NCBI GenBank assembly: GCA_021234155.1
Contig: JAJEKV010000059.1
Span: forward strand, 3,479,167-3,543,166
Origin: Isoetes taiwanensis
Taxonomy: Eukaryota; Streptophyta; Lycopodiopsida; Isoetales; Isoetaceae
Length of the DNA: 64,000 nt
Direction: 5' to 3'
This document shows, piece by piece, positions 49,799 through 61,182 of this stretch (position 1 is its first letter; each line of letters begins with the position of its first letter). Under the pieces are notes generated by a model. It made no database searches. It was not told the DNA's origin and saw only the letters and a program-made list of their open reading frames with translations. A program made the position numbers and the translations under genes.

Positions 49799-51000
49799 GG
49801 GCTCTCTCGCAAAGGCCAAAATAGCATTTAGGAATTATTGGGTCTAACTAGAAGCATCTTCTCAATAATAGCTACTAGATCTCTACCCACCTTCTTGTAT
49901 ACACAAGAGGTGCGAACAATGATTGGCCAATATCATTTATCATCGATAACTTGATAAATAATCATAAGATCAACTAATCTCAATCACATGCATCTAACTT
50001 ACAATTAGGGTTTGTTGATTGGTGTTCATGATCAAAACTGTGGGTTCTAGAATGGCTCCACTTAAGATACAACGTGCAAACTCATCTGGAATGCTAGCTT
50101 TTATATGAACTACCTACTTAGTTGCTCAAAATACATGCCCCTGAAGAGTCTTGACGTCTCTATCTCTTGCAGGTAGTTTAAAGTAGATGCCCTTCAAGCT
50201 AATGCGAGTGCGCTCCTGGGGCTGCTGTTACAAGTTGTGCTGTCGAAGGCAATCCTTGAATGGGAGCTGAAAGAGCGATTCAAGGTTGCAGCAGATCATG
50301 GAGCAAAAGTGAGTTAGGTCAGAGTTTGGCCTTAAATAGGTTGGGGTTTATATGATGCCCCACTTGGCTTCAATTGGGCGCATCCACATGGCGTGATACC
50401 TATAAGGTGAGGTGAGCCCATGTGAAAAATAGGCTTTCATATCTTGAGCTAGCTAAGTGATAATAATAACTAGGCCTTTCCCTTGCTAGGTATGGCCTAT
50501 ATCGGTAAGTACAAATCTATTTGGCAAGACTTATACAGTGACGTGGCCATAGGACATGCATATTTATCCCATGTATTCTAACAAGAAAGTCACACAACAC
50601 CACCCCCTCCCCCCCCACAGCATAATGTCGTTAAGGTAATATGAACCTGCATCAACTTCATATAACAATACTTATAGATGAAACTTGAGAAGTTATTATA
50701 GAGATAAACTTCTGATATATTATTTGAATCTATAAATGTGAAGGCTATTGTTATACATTTACATACAAAATTTTATAGCCTCAACAAGTTTATTTGACAA
50801 AATTAAGAGTCACAAGATTAAGACATAATTTTATGGACTTTTTTTCTTTTTTTCTATTGGCTGCAAGTAGCACATCACATAAGTAATAAGTTGTAGTTTT
50901 AAGGGTCCACTTCCTTTTAATCTATTTTATTCTAATTATGAATAGAAAGGGGAATCTTACCCCATAATGGCCTTCAGATTTGTATCCTATAATGCCTAGA
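49024..51000. other. Spacer containing a (TG)n tract
   Basis: No gene was recognised in about 2 kb apart from the microsatellite at 49717-49792. The sequence is of mixed composition with short frames only. Confidence 0.45.
49717..49792. repeat. (TG)n microsatellite, about 38 units
   Basis: An uninterrupted dinucleotide array that ends in a G-rich stretch. The open frame through it (Cys-Val repeat) is an artefact. Alternating purine-pyrimidine tracts of this length can adopt Z-DNA. Confidence 0.97.
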
Positions 51001-51009
51001 ATGTATGCA

Positions 51010-51290
51010 TGTATGATGCCTACACCTTTCATCGGCTAAACCAAGAAATTGCCTTTCCTCTTCTTGAATGCTGGCCAATCTATTATGGCTTCGATCTTAA
51101 CTGGATTGATGGAGATCCCCTCTATTGTCACTATATGCCCCAAGTGCTCTCACTGCGAAGTGGCATTTCGAGAACTTCGCGTAGAGAGGATGCCATGTAA
51201 GCTTTTTCAAGATCCTTCATAAGTGACTAACATGCTCATCCATGAACTTGCTATAGACTAAGATGTCATCAAACAATATAAATAAAAGAA
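51010..51290 (-). pseudogene. Ty3/gypsy reverse transcriptase fragment
   Basis: The minus-strand reading gives LLFDDILVYSKFMDEHVSHL, then HPLYAKFSKCHFAVRALGHI and ISINPVKIEAIIDWP, the order seen after the RT active site of Ty3/gypsy elements (FDDILVYS, then the CxF..LGH motif). Only about 280 bp survives and stops are present. No LTRs were found. Confidence 0.75.
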
Positions 51291-51409
51291 AAAAATAAGC
51301 CATAATCCTCTGGATCTCAAGGGTCGCGAAGCAGCAACAGAATACATCATTGTTGTCATAGCTTAACTAAAAGTGCATCTCTTTAATGTAACACTTAGAA
51401 TCTTTGGTT

Positions 51410-53269
51410 CCATAGACACCAATGCCTGTAAATACGATATCCCTCGTGAATATCTTTAAAAGTAGGACAATATAATAAAGTATGAACTTCATCTTCAACC
51501 TGTTGCATATCACAAAGAAATACAATCTCTCTTCTTTTGGAATCTCAGCTCACCCTCTGTCTCAATATGTAATCTGTGTGACCTCGATGTAAATCGAGCA
51601 ATTATTTGTTTCAAATGTGGAGGTATATAAGCATGCAATTAATCCTGCAAGTATAGATTAATATCGGGTTAATCTCATTCTGATAAATAGCAGGCCTTGA
51701 ACCTTTTATTGTCAAAGCTTATCTATGAGCTAGAGATTGTACCAAATCTCGAGCTTCTACACTTGTAACTCCTCAAAAATTTCCCATTTCTCTGCCCAAA
51801 ACATCACATCCTGATACGATATAGTGTTTAGATTCAAGTCCAACTTCAACTACCTACCATCCTCCAATTTTCTTAATCTATTTACAAAATTAATTGTAAG
51901 GCAAAGAGCCTCTGCGTTTCAAGCTGTCATGTCAGTCTCAGCTAATATATTTATAAACAGAGTTTGTGATTTAACTCCCAGCTCCTCGCTGGTGCTAAAA
52001 GAAGGCGATATACTGATTTGACAAAGTGATTGCCTTTGTGAATATTTTCATGACAGTCTCAAGGCACCCTTTCAGTAACACCAACCTGCACCATAAGAGG
52101 CAAATGTTTTGCAACCTTCTCCCATACAAACACATCCCAACGAGAGAGCAGGAACTTTCCTGAAATTCAGGCCAAGACAGTAGGCGACCGGCTTCATACC
52201 ATGGTTGAATAGAGACAACACCTGCAAGAACCCATCGTCTCTGTGTAAGAAGATGAACTGATGCTGCCAGTAGAGATGCTGAAGGGTTTAGAAGCAGTGG
52301 TGCCCACTACCATGGAGTCTCCGATAGGGTATGGATGGAAGGGCACGACCAAAAGAGGTGTTTGACTGCCTCCCATGCTGTCAACAATCACGCAGAAATG
52401 GAGAAGCACTTAGAAAAGGCTGTGGAGGCTGAAATAATGCCCAAGATAGGACTAGTTTGACTGCCTTTTTGCCTAGAGGGATACAATGACCAAGAGCTTG
52501 TCTAAGAAGGCGTAAACTAGAAGAGTCATCTTCACTATTCAAGAGTCTCCAAATGAACTTTGAAATAAGGACTTTGCTCTGCAGTAAGAAGTCCATCATA
52601 ACTAGACCACCTGCCCATTTTGGAAGGATGCACTTCGACCAAGCCACCTTAATCACAGCATCTTCCTCAGTACCCCTCCATATAAAGTTTTCGAACTATT
52701 GCAGTGAGCTTACGTACTTTGAACTTGGGCGCTAGAAGGATGTTATATAGACATGGGTACTACTAAGACGTGACCTGGCCACTGTAATGCGGTCCACATG
52801 AGGCTTTGACGTGGACCACCAGAACAAGCGCTTCTCCAAACTGTTAGTGATCTCCTCCCATGCAGCTCCAGCAGGAACATTGCAATGTTTCTAACTGATA
52901 TGCCCTTAACCAACTGGGCAAAACCATCTAGACATTTATGAATAGTCGCTTCTAGCCATTTATGCCGGTGTCTCGGGAACGTGACACCCAGATCCACTCG
53001 AGCAGTCTCCCATGGGTCCGTTACAAACATAGATGCCAACTGGAATCACCAACAACTTGATGGCCTATCCGTGAGCAAGTAATTTCCATGGATAATCATG
53101 AACACATGCCGGAGTCGGAGTATCCAATGTCCATAAAGTTGTATACTTCTGCCACCCCACAAGGACATCGGAAGCCAGTGAGAAAGTGTCTAAGAGCAAT
53201 TTAGCAGCTTCTAGATTCTCAACATTAGCGATCAGGGAGAGGAACATGTCGTCTGTATATTGATTGCTT
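51410..53269 (-). pseudogene. L1-type LINE relic, 5'-truncated in the RT
   Basis: From its abrupt 5' edge at 53269 the minus strand reads LIANVENLEAAKLLLDTFSLA, then IKVAWSKCILPKWAGGLVMMD (52.6 kb; the typical L1 post-RT block with CxPKxxGGL). An RNase H-like AEALCLTI near 51910 and EDEVHTLLYCPTF near 51510, like the L1 zinc-binding end, follow. Stops and frameshifts are frequent. Its 5' edge coincides with the right end of insertion B. Confidence 0.65.
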
Positions 53270-53274
53270 TATTC

Positions 53275-53383
53275 TTGTATAGCATTGTCTCATCAAATAC
53301 TACATCCCAGCTTACATAAATATTTCGAGAAATGGGATCATACAACCTGTATCCATTAGCTTCTTCATCATACCGTACCATTA
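53275..53383 (-). pseudogene. Copia integrase C-terminal fragment
   Basis: This reads MVRYDEEANGYRLYDPISRN then VSWDVVFDETMLYKN, the conserved segment after the copia integrase core. It lies between the MITE and insertion B and links the two halves of the polyprotein. Confidence 0.88.
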
Positions 53384-53923
53384 GGGTTTTTTTGAGATTA
53401 AAAAAGGGCCTTCAAAACATGCCAACTAAGCCAAATGAAGATAAATGAACTACCAATCAGAAATCAGAGCCTGACGGGTCCAGTCAGCAAAACTGTTATA
53501 ACTAACTCACTGGATCACATTTTCTAGCATAACTATTGATAGAAAAGTCCAAATGAGCTCTCGTTTAGTGCACTAGATAGATCTCTGAGATCTTTCCAAC
53601 TTAGGTGCTTTGCACATATTTTAACCACTTATGATTGTCAAAACTCAAAAAAAAATTGGTTTTTACCATTTTTTACTATTCTACGGGGCTAAAAGATATG
53701 CAAACCACCCAGGATTGGAAAGATCTCAATGAGATCTATCTATTGCACTAAACAAGAGCTCATTTGGACTTTTCTATCAACACTTATACTAGAAAATGTG
53801 ATCCAGTGAGTTAGTTATAACTGTTTTGCTGACTGGATTACCAGTTCTGTTTTCTGATTGGTAGTTCATATAGCTTAGTCAGCAGTTCTTAGAAGGCCCT
53901 TTTATGATCTCAAAAAATCCCTA
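53382..53923. mobile_element. 538-bp foldback MITE
   Basis: The insert 53384-53921 lies within copia sequence, with TA at 53382-53383 and 53922-53923. Its two halves are inverted copies for almost the whole length. The ends read GGGTTTTTTTGAGAT and GGGATTTTTTGAGAT, and the inner arms share CTCATTTGGACTTTTCTATC, ATGTGATCCAGTGAG and AGATCTTTCCAA. Only a short centre near 53670 is unpaired. It has no coding capacity. The TA target copy suggests a mariner/Stowaway-like mobiliser, but the superfamily is uncertain. Confidence 0.82.
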
Positions 53924-56082
53924 ATGCAAGAACGTGCATATGCTCCCATCGTCAAGTTTCCCTCGCAGTTCTTTGGAAGACCAACATATATGCAAGGCAT
54001 CCATAGGCTTTCAGTCTCTTCACATGTTGTTTTTGACCTGTCCATACTTCTTCTGGCATAACTCCACTTATCCCTGTAGCAGGCAGTTTGTTTTGTATGT
54101 AACAAGCAACTGCAACTGCTTCTCCCCATAAATGGTTTGGTAAACCTGCATGTTTCAGCATACATATTGCCGCATTCATAAGGGTCCTATTCTTCTGCTC
54201 AGCCACTCCATTTTGCTGCGACGTATATCTGCACGTGAATTGTCTTCTAATTCCACGCAATTGACAAAACTTGATGAATTCTCCTGACTTATATTCTCTG
54301 CCCAAATCTGTTCTCAGACATTTCATTTGCAAGGATGTCTCTCGCTCTACCTCTGCAATAAACAATTTAAAAGCATTGAATACCTCATCCTTGGACCTAA
54401 GGAAGTAACATTTAGTATGTCGACTATAATCATCAATAAACGTGGCAAAATAATGCCTCCAAGGCTTTGTACCTACATGGGCCCACACACATCAGAGTGC
54501 ACTAGCTCCAATAATTCTTCTGCACATTTTTCCTATGTTTAAAAGGCAATCTACTTTGCTTACTAAGCATGCATGCCTTGCATATCCCATGATTCTCATT
54601 TTCAAATTCCAAATCATTCAACAAGTTGTGTTTTTTGGCAACCTTAATACTATTATAATTGACGTGCGCCAATCTTAAGTGCCAAATATGTATATCACTT
54701 AGCAAAGAAACTTTGTTAATTGTTTGCAAATCCAATTGAAATAAGTTCCCATTTCTCTTAGCTTCAAACAGTTTTATACCACCCTTGATAAACCTACACC
54801 TGTATTTATGAAATGTCAAATGATAACCATTATCAGCAATGTTTGCAACTGATACTAAATTAAAAAGCATTCCACTCCCTCCAACTAACAACTCTAGTTC
54901 TTCCGTCCACAAATCCTTTGCTCAGCTCCATTCCCCATTTGCACCACCCGTGATGACTTACTAGATTCAACATTTCTTAATAATCTAGAGAAATTCATTA
55001 CGGAGACCTCAGCTCCTGAATCTAAAGTCAATGTATCATTTTTTTCAAATTTGGATTTGCAAGCATTTACCATATCATGTTTAATTCCAAAATCAACTTT
55101 ACTTACTTCTCTATCTGTAAGAGCTCCAACAACTGATACCTCGTCTTTCCTTTCACTAGTTTCTCCACTCATACTTGCCACTGTTAAATGACGACCTCTA
55201 CTACGTGATCCATGACCTCTACTCCACCTTCCTCGGTTTGGACATTCAGCTTTTATGTGGCCGTATCCTTCACATCCATAACACTGAATACTCCCCCTTT
55301 CTTAGCCTCTTCCATCACCTCATCCATGCTTGCTTTGCTCAACTGCATACAAGGCAACAAAACGATCCTCTTCTCGCTCGTCCTTTATTTGCAAGTGTTG
55401 GATTTATTCTCGAATCTTTTTTTGCTCCAATTCAGTTTTAATAGCTTCCACAGCTTCATCTAGCATTTTTGCAGTACGTCGTACTAGCCCAGCAATATTT
55501 TTAGAAAAACCTTGAAAAGCTTGACCAACAATTTTTACCTTTGATTGCTCGGAGTAACCGCTTCAACGCCCTCAAGGTCATGAAAAAAAGTTCGAAATTT
55601 TCGAAAATATTGCACCTTATCTACTGCAGGGTTTGCAACCTCATTTCCAAAACATCAATTTGGGAAGAGGTTTGATATTCAAATCTCTCCAGCAAATAGC
55701 TCCACATGTCTACTGCTGTCTTGCTTTGAATCTCTAGCATTATATCTCCACTTAATTTGGCCATAACGAACGCCCTCGCTCTTTCTTCCTTCTCCTTATG
55801 TATGGCTTCATCTTTGCTTTCTCCTTTCATGGTCTTCCCTTTTTCCATTTTTATTTTGAGAGCACCTGGTGCTTTGTCTTTTGCCTTTCCACTGGGATCA
55901 ACCACGTCCTACAACTTATCAATTCTCAAGGCTTCCGCAATTTTGACTTTCCATACTTGAAAGCCAAGCTCTCCGTCAAACACCTCTGCGTTGTTGATGT
56001 AGGTGTGTGCAAGCCTGCTCACCATCGTTCCTGACACCGGCTTCTTCCTGAGAAGGGAAGGGTTTTAATGGCTTGATACCAC
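53924..56082 (-). pseudogene. Copia gag, protease and integrase
   Basis: From the PBS side this piece has gag (MAKLSGDIMLEIQ, WSYLLERFEYQ near 55.7 kb), a decayed CCHC zinc knuckle near 55270, and protease (LTLDSGAEVSVM near 55020). The pre-integrase block (IWHLRLAHVNYNSIK, HGICKACMLSKQSRLPF) and integrase follow, with FATFIDDYSRH, LRTDLGREYKSGEF and SQQNGVAEQKNRTLM (D, D and E positions visible). Internal stops and frame changes show that it is inactive. The PBS, TGGTATCAAGCC on the element strand near 56081, is complementary to an initiator tRNA-Met. Confidence 0.9.
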
Positions 56083-56397
56083 TGTAAATTCTTATGGGCA
56101 GTATTCTCCGACAGCCCAAGCCTTCAAATCCAGATCGACCTTATTCTCCTGCACATACTGTGATGAGTTCAGATAACTCAGAGCACCTCCCTGGAATCAG
56201 AGTGACCTGGAATTAATTCGATCCCGGACGCTTCAGTCCGATCTGCATGCCACGAGCCAACTTGCTCCATTTTGATTCCACATTTTTCAATCCATACTTT
56301 GCTCTGATATAGCCCGTTATCATGGCGATTCACTTCTAGCCGTCCGTCTGTCTGCCAGGATTAGCTCCTGGAGGATTGTGTAGGCTGCATTTCTACA
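56083..56397 (-). repeat. 5' LTR of the copia element
   Basis: A 315-bp LTR with TG/CA ends, matching 20007-20325. Differences are mainly C/T and G/A, as expected from decay of methylated cytosines. Confidence 0.93.
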
Positions 56398-56402
56398 GGC
56401 AA

Positions 56403-57050
56403 AGGGTTATGGTAAAACTATTTGCCTTATGCGTGGAATTAGGGCAAAGGGGTATTGTTCTCTACTTGCTAAGATAACAAGTTTGGTTAGTTAAGTTTGA
56501 AGCAATTGTGGTGCAGCATAAAAACATATAATGGTGCTAATACAAGTGAAAGAAAGGGCTGCAAACAATGACTTATGTCACTCTTGAGGGGGAGTGTTAG
56601 GAATAATAGATTTAGAGAACAAAAAGGAGACACAGTTCTGAAATCCGATTATCAATTCATGGACCAGCCTATTGACTCTGAGGCATTGTTTAGGGATCTT
56701 TTCTATTCTCGGTAGTATAGTTTAACATGAGCTAGCTTGGATTGTAGAAGCATGCAAATGGCGCCATTGCACCATTTTCTCAAAGATCGCTTATATGTCT
56801 ACTGATTGACTTTTTCATTGTTAATCAGTTATAGCCATTTTACTGTTTAAAAGTTACAAATGGCACCATGGCACCATTTGCTTGCTTGGTTAGGCCAGGA
56901 CAGATGCTTAAAATGCAACAGCAAGTTTGCTAAGTCAACATTAAAACTGTTGTGTGTATGCAAATGGCGCGATCACCACCTTCCTAATTACCTTTTTGAG
57001 CCGAACTACTAGCTCAAGGTTACCCCCACACACAGTGCATCATGGCGGAC
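56403..57050. other. Right flank of the copia element
   Basis: No gene was recognised. The first 50 bp repeats a segment just left of the element (GGTAAAACTATTTGCCTTATG against GGCTAAAACTATTTGCTTTATG), so the target lay in a short tandem repeat. The frame preceding the ParB-like relic may begin in the last 100 bp (the TCATGGCGGACATTAAAAAG region). Confidence 0.5.
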
Positions 57051-60026
57051 ATTAAAAAGGTCGCGATGAAATCTTGAGGGGGTATAATATTCTTCGTAAG
57101 CGTATGAACGAGTCCAAAATCCCCTTCACTTGTGTGAAGGCATTAGCCTCCCAAAAACCTTCCGTCATTGTGGACACGGGCTGGCTTCGGACAGTTACTA
57201 AGAAGAAGGCAAGACAAGTTAAAGAGGCAGCTGCAACTAAAAAAGACTCTTCTGATATGGAAGAGGGAGGTCATAGAGTAGAGGAAGCAAAAACTGCTGA
57301 GAAGGTTAAAGCTAAGAAGAAGGATCATAAAGATCCTAATAAAGAGAAAGAGGGAAAGGTTAGCAAGAAAGAAAGCAAAAAGGAGAAGAAATCGAAGAAG
57401 GTCAGAGATAGGAAGGAAGGGAAAGAGGTAATGGAAGAGGTTGAGGAAGAGAAAAAGGAAGAGCATGGGCTAGAGTCTTCTGACAAGGAGGCCACTCCTA
57501 AAAAACATTGCAGACAAATTCATACACCTGGTCTTGAGGCAAGTCCAGCCAGGGTGGAAAGGAATACAGAGCAGGTAACTGGAAGTGGTGGTGACCACCC
57601 TGCAAGCCCATCGCACACTAAGGAAGCTTCACAGGATACTACAAGCACTCCGACCAGAAGAGCCACTATGGAGCAGCAGCCTAAAGAGCACAGGCTAACA
57701 TTGAGGATCACCTAACACTTGCTAGAAGTGCCTCAGAATCTTAAGGTAGAAAGGTCGGAGGAGGAAAAGACGACAGAAACAACATTGCAGAAGACCTTTG
57801 ACCATTGCCATCTGTTTCCTCTGAGCATCACGTTCACGATATAGATAAACATATTCGATCTATACCATGGGCCTCCAAACTTAACGTCTAGCTAAGGAAT
57901 ATGAAGCACGTAAAAATATTAGTGGATTCTTTTCAAAGAGATCCCCATCTAGTGTTTCCATTAAACCCCCTCAAAAAAAAAACTAGGCCCTTGGAAATCT
58001 GAGGATGATCTTATAGGGACGCACTATTACATAGTGAATGGCAATCACTCAATCCTTACCGCTCAGCTGGTTTGTAAAAGACTAGGTAATGCGAAGTCCT
58101 AGGAACAAATGTCAAAGATTTATGAGTTTCGGACTTGTCGAGTTGTATTTGGTATAGTCAACGAACAAGAATGCCTGCAGCTTAGTTGTGAAGCCAATGA
58201 TATCGTTGCCAAGACTATCTTCAAGGAGCCTTACACTGCCAAAATAACCCACCTACAATACTAGTATGCTCTTCGTGGCAAGTGTGATCCTTCAGGTCGT
58301 GGTCAATCACGATCAGAACCCAATAAGATACTTAGAGTTTGCTTTGTATTAGCTTCTTAATTTTGATTTGAAATAGCGCCGTGATGTCATTTGCTGAGGT
58401 TTCAAAAATTATTTGCTTTGGTTTTAGTATTCCATTTTGCAGTTTAAGCTTAGAAATAGCGCCATGTTGCCATTTTCTTTCAGAAACTAAAGTCTTCTTG
58501 TTTTCGGCGTTATCTAGCTTTGGCTGAAGTTACCATGCGTGATAAGCAATCAAAGATATTTTTAACCAGTGGGTCTTTATGCTTGAAGATATTTTTCAGT
58601 TATTCTTGTCCCTTTAGATCTCGTGGAAGGGTAGCAAATTAAAAGATAACAAGGGCCAAGTTATTACCTGCACCTGGGCAAAAGACAGTGACTACTTCAG
58701 TCAAATCTATCAAAGGCGCATGTGGGGTCTCAACTATGAAGACTGCGGGTTCTGTTTCAGAAAATGCTAGTAAGAAGACCTATGTCAAGGCCACAAGTGA
58801 TTATATAGATAAGCACTTCTTTAAGACAAGGGCAAAGACACTAAGAACTATTGTGTTCTTGAAGACGAAAGTTTAATTTGAATATGTAAAGTATAATTTC
58901 CTGAAGAATAATATCTCATTCATAGATTTCAGGACAGCTGCGCCAGGATTTGACGATGCTAGCTTGATTGCCATAGGCACTCTGCATAATAAATGGGTTA
59001 CAGATGGAGCGACTAAGGAAGGAGTTTAAGGTAATATATCGCCAGCCTTGGCGAGGTTGATCTAAAATATGGTTTTGCAGAGAGAGAATACTGAAAACTT
59101 CCATTGCAAAGTGGAACTGACTGAATAGTAGGGGGCAAGTTGTGTGCATTCCTGTAGCAGTATCCTTGATTGTTCCGGACATTAGGGGCATAAATCCAAT
59201 GTGGAACAAAACAACATTACTTTAATACAGCTATGAAGAACACTACAACTGAGTTTTTCTGGATAGTATGCTTTGCAAGACTAGAGCATAATTTTTTGCT
59301 ATCATCTGTGTTGGATAATCTAGACTCCAGGTCCAGAGTTTTTATTGGCATATATGAGGATGAATACAAGAATCCATCTGCAACAGAGGTTCAGGAGCCA
59401 CATGCTCTTGTCACAAAAATTCAGCCCACTACATATTGACCTAAGATTCTCATTTACCAGTCATCCTCAGGAATTGTCACGTAATGAAGAAGAGGCAGAC
59501 GGGGAGAGTGAGGCCTAAGAAACTATTCAACAGCAGATTCAGATACAGCTTGCAAGGCATGCCATGGGATATAATCATGAGAAACCAGCTGGGACCTGCT
59601 ACATGTTCTTATCTCGTGCAGAAGCTGGTACAGCCAGGAACATGAGTCTTTCATTACTTCTCAGGTGGTTCATTTGGCTGGGCTGCATTGATCCATAAGA
59701 GATTTTGCATTTGTTTGAGCATGAGCCGGCCAGGCAACAGTGCATCCAGGGCATTCTTGATAGGCTTGACCGCCTTTGAACCCCATCCCTGTGGCCGAGA
59801 AACAAGGAGCTGCTATTCAACAAGGTGCATGACAATCAAGTCAACTAATACCTGAAGATGTTCCTGATGATGTGAACTATGATATGATCAAGAATACTGA
59901 GTCCGATTTGGACATTCTCAAAGATCCTGAGTTTATTGCCAGAGGGTTTAAGACATTTCAAGTTGATCCCATGGTCGGGACATCTAGTTATGGTACTGGC
60001 GCTGGGGAACTTGGTCCTACTGAGTG
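57043..60026 (+). pseudogene. Second ParB-like gene relic of the transposon family
   Basis: This is a decayed relative of the gene at 27.8-31.0 kb. The block 57074-57715 reads VIVDTGWLRTVTKKKARQ, matching MDTNWLRAVTKKK of copy 1, then a Lys/Glu-rich low-complexity region. At 57900-58260 it reads KHVKILVDSFQRDPHLVF and HYYIVNGNHSILTAQLVCKR, matching the ParB-like part, including the GNH motif and the final NDIVAKTIFKEPY. A frameshift in the A run at 57968 and a stop near 58100 break it. Farther on (58.6-60.03 kb), coding-like fragments such as ARGFKTFQVDPMVGTSSYG occur without a recognisable methyltransferase motif. It lies outside the copia element, so it is an independent insertion. Confidence 0.6.
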
Positions 60027-60554
60027 AACTAAATCCTCTCATGGAACAAATTTGTAAATTGTGTTGATTACATGTACAATAATACTTTTGTTTATAAACT
60101 CTTCCAAGTCTTGGCTTGGCGTGTCAACTCTTGTCTATGAATATATAAACTCTGCTATATTTCTTTAGCTCCATTTATCTGCACTGTTAATGTTTTTAGT
60201 GGCGGTGAAAAAATGGCACTTCAGATGCATGATTTCACATAATGGGGCGCCATAATAGCACAAAAAATGGCCATAAGACGTGCTTAAAAACAATTTTGTC
60301 CCCAATTAGAATCATGAAATTTCTTATTTTAATGAAATTGTGCTTGAATAGAAAACCAACATGGCATCTTAAGTGCATGAGCCATACCACAAGAAAACCC
60401 TAGGGATGGAGGGGGTGAAATTCGAATATGACACGGAAGGTAGAGATTCGTGGAGGCAGATGATTTGAGGGCTGCAATCAAATATTGGGGAGTAACCTCG
60501 TCAAAGCTGTGTGAACTAGAAAGAGCTACCAGTTCGAAGGAACTTATGCATGCA
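60027..60554. other. Spacer
   Basis: No gene was recognised between the ParB-like relic and the retroposon. Confidence 0.4.
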
Positions 60555-61182
60555 GCAGTGGGAGTGGTCTTTTTTTTTTTGAAGAACTGTGTCATCAATA
60601 TATTAAAAGAATGGTAATGTTACAAAGCAAGTGAGGAGGAAGGAGAATCGCCCCAAAGAGACCGATACCTCGACACTCCACAACAAACTCACATTAAAAA
60701 ACGCAACTCTTGTTGTACAAAACCGACCATCACCATCTACAACACCCAAGAAGTCCCGCCAAATGGCAAACTTCCCGCTCTACTACTCCCGGAACACCGT
60801 AAAGCTTTGAAATAGCTTGCACGAAGTCGAGGAATCGGAGAGGTCGCAGTCGCCAATCCCCCAAAAAGATCCACAACCGCCGCCTAAATCAGCCACACCA
60901 ACCAAGCCACGCGACAGATGCAGGTTTGTTGCCGCAAAAGCTGCCAAGCACCAGATACACATGAAGCAAAGAATCACCGGCTAGTCAATCTCACCGAAAT
61001 AGAGCCCTAACCCAATCCCGCATTACCGCAAGTGAGGGCATAAAACCGCATAATGCTCCACGGCCTCAACGATGAAGGCCACAACAAGGGCGAGAGAGGG
61101 CTCACACCGCCTAAAACCGACTCACAAGGGCATTCACCCCGACATAATGGCACCACCGCCATGTAGCGGTGGGAGTGGTCTT
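60555..61182 (-). mobile_element. 594-bp retroposon with 17-bp target duplication
   Basis: The insert 60572-61165 starts with poly(T) on the plus strand, so its 3' end is at the left. It is flanked by GC(A/G)GTGGGAGTGGTCTT at 60555-60571 and 61166-61182, 16 of 17 matching. No complete protein motif is present. The length, tail and target size fit a 5'-truncated L1 or a transcript mobilised by one. Confidence 0.82.

Larger units (their letters stand above)
32742..53274. mobile_element. Composite 20.5-kb insertion B in the copia element
   Basis: TATTC occurs at 32742-32746 and 53270-53274, and the copia reading resumes on either side (VVFDETMLYKN to the right, the linker to the left). The right end is an L1-type LINE relic in minus orientation that begins abruptly within the RT. 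One reading is therefore a truncated LINE later swollen by other insertions. The left edge, on the minus strand, runs into GAATA, the tail unit of the other LINEs here. The whole block, including the sulfate transporter, must post-date the copia element unless a rearrangement is involved. Confidence 0.65.
20002..56402 (-). mobile_element. Ty1/copia LTR retrotransposon, split by three nested insertions
   Basis: The element runs from 56397 to 20007 on the minus strand and is flanked by GGCAA duplications at 20002-20006 and 56398-56402. Its surviving pieces are 53924-56397, 53275-53383, 31714-32746 and 20007-21250, about 4.86 kb in all, a normal copia length. They carry gag, protease, integrase, the acidic linker, RT and RNase H in the correct order. 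At each interruption the reading resumes on the far side, with a short target duplication at the junction. The coding parts contain stops and frameshifts, so it is dead. The LTRs differ at roughly a tenth of positions by eye, mostly transitions, so it is not recent. Confidence 0.9.

Noticed and set aside
49623..49847. Frame with a long Cys-Val repeat
   Set aside because: Artefact of the (TG)n tract.
57143..57466. Hydrophobic Leu/Phe-rich minus-strand frame, looks like a membrane protein
   Set aside because: It is the complement of the Lys/Glu-rich part of the ParB-like relic (AAG/GAA codons read backwards).
46753..60026. Second transposase and second ParB-like gene as one element
   Set aside because: The transposase lies inside the copia insertion and the ParB-like relic outside it, so they belong to different insertion events.
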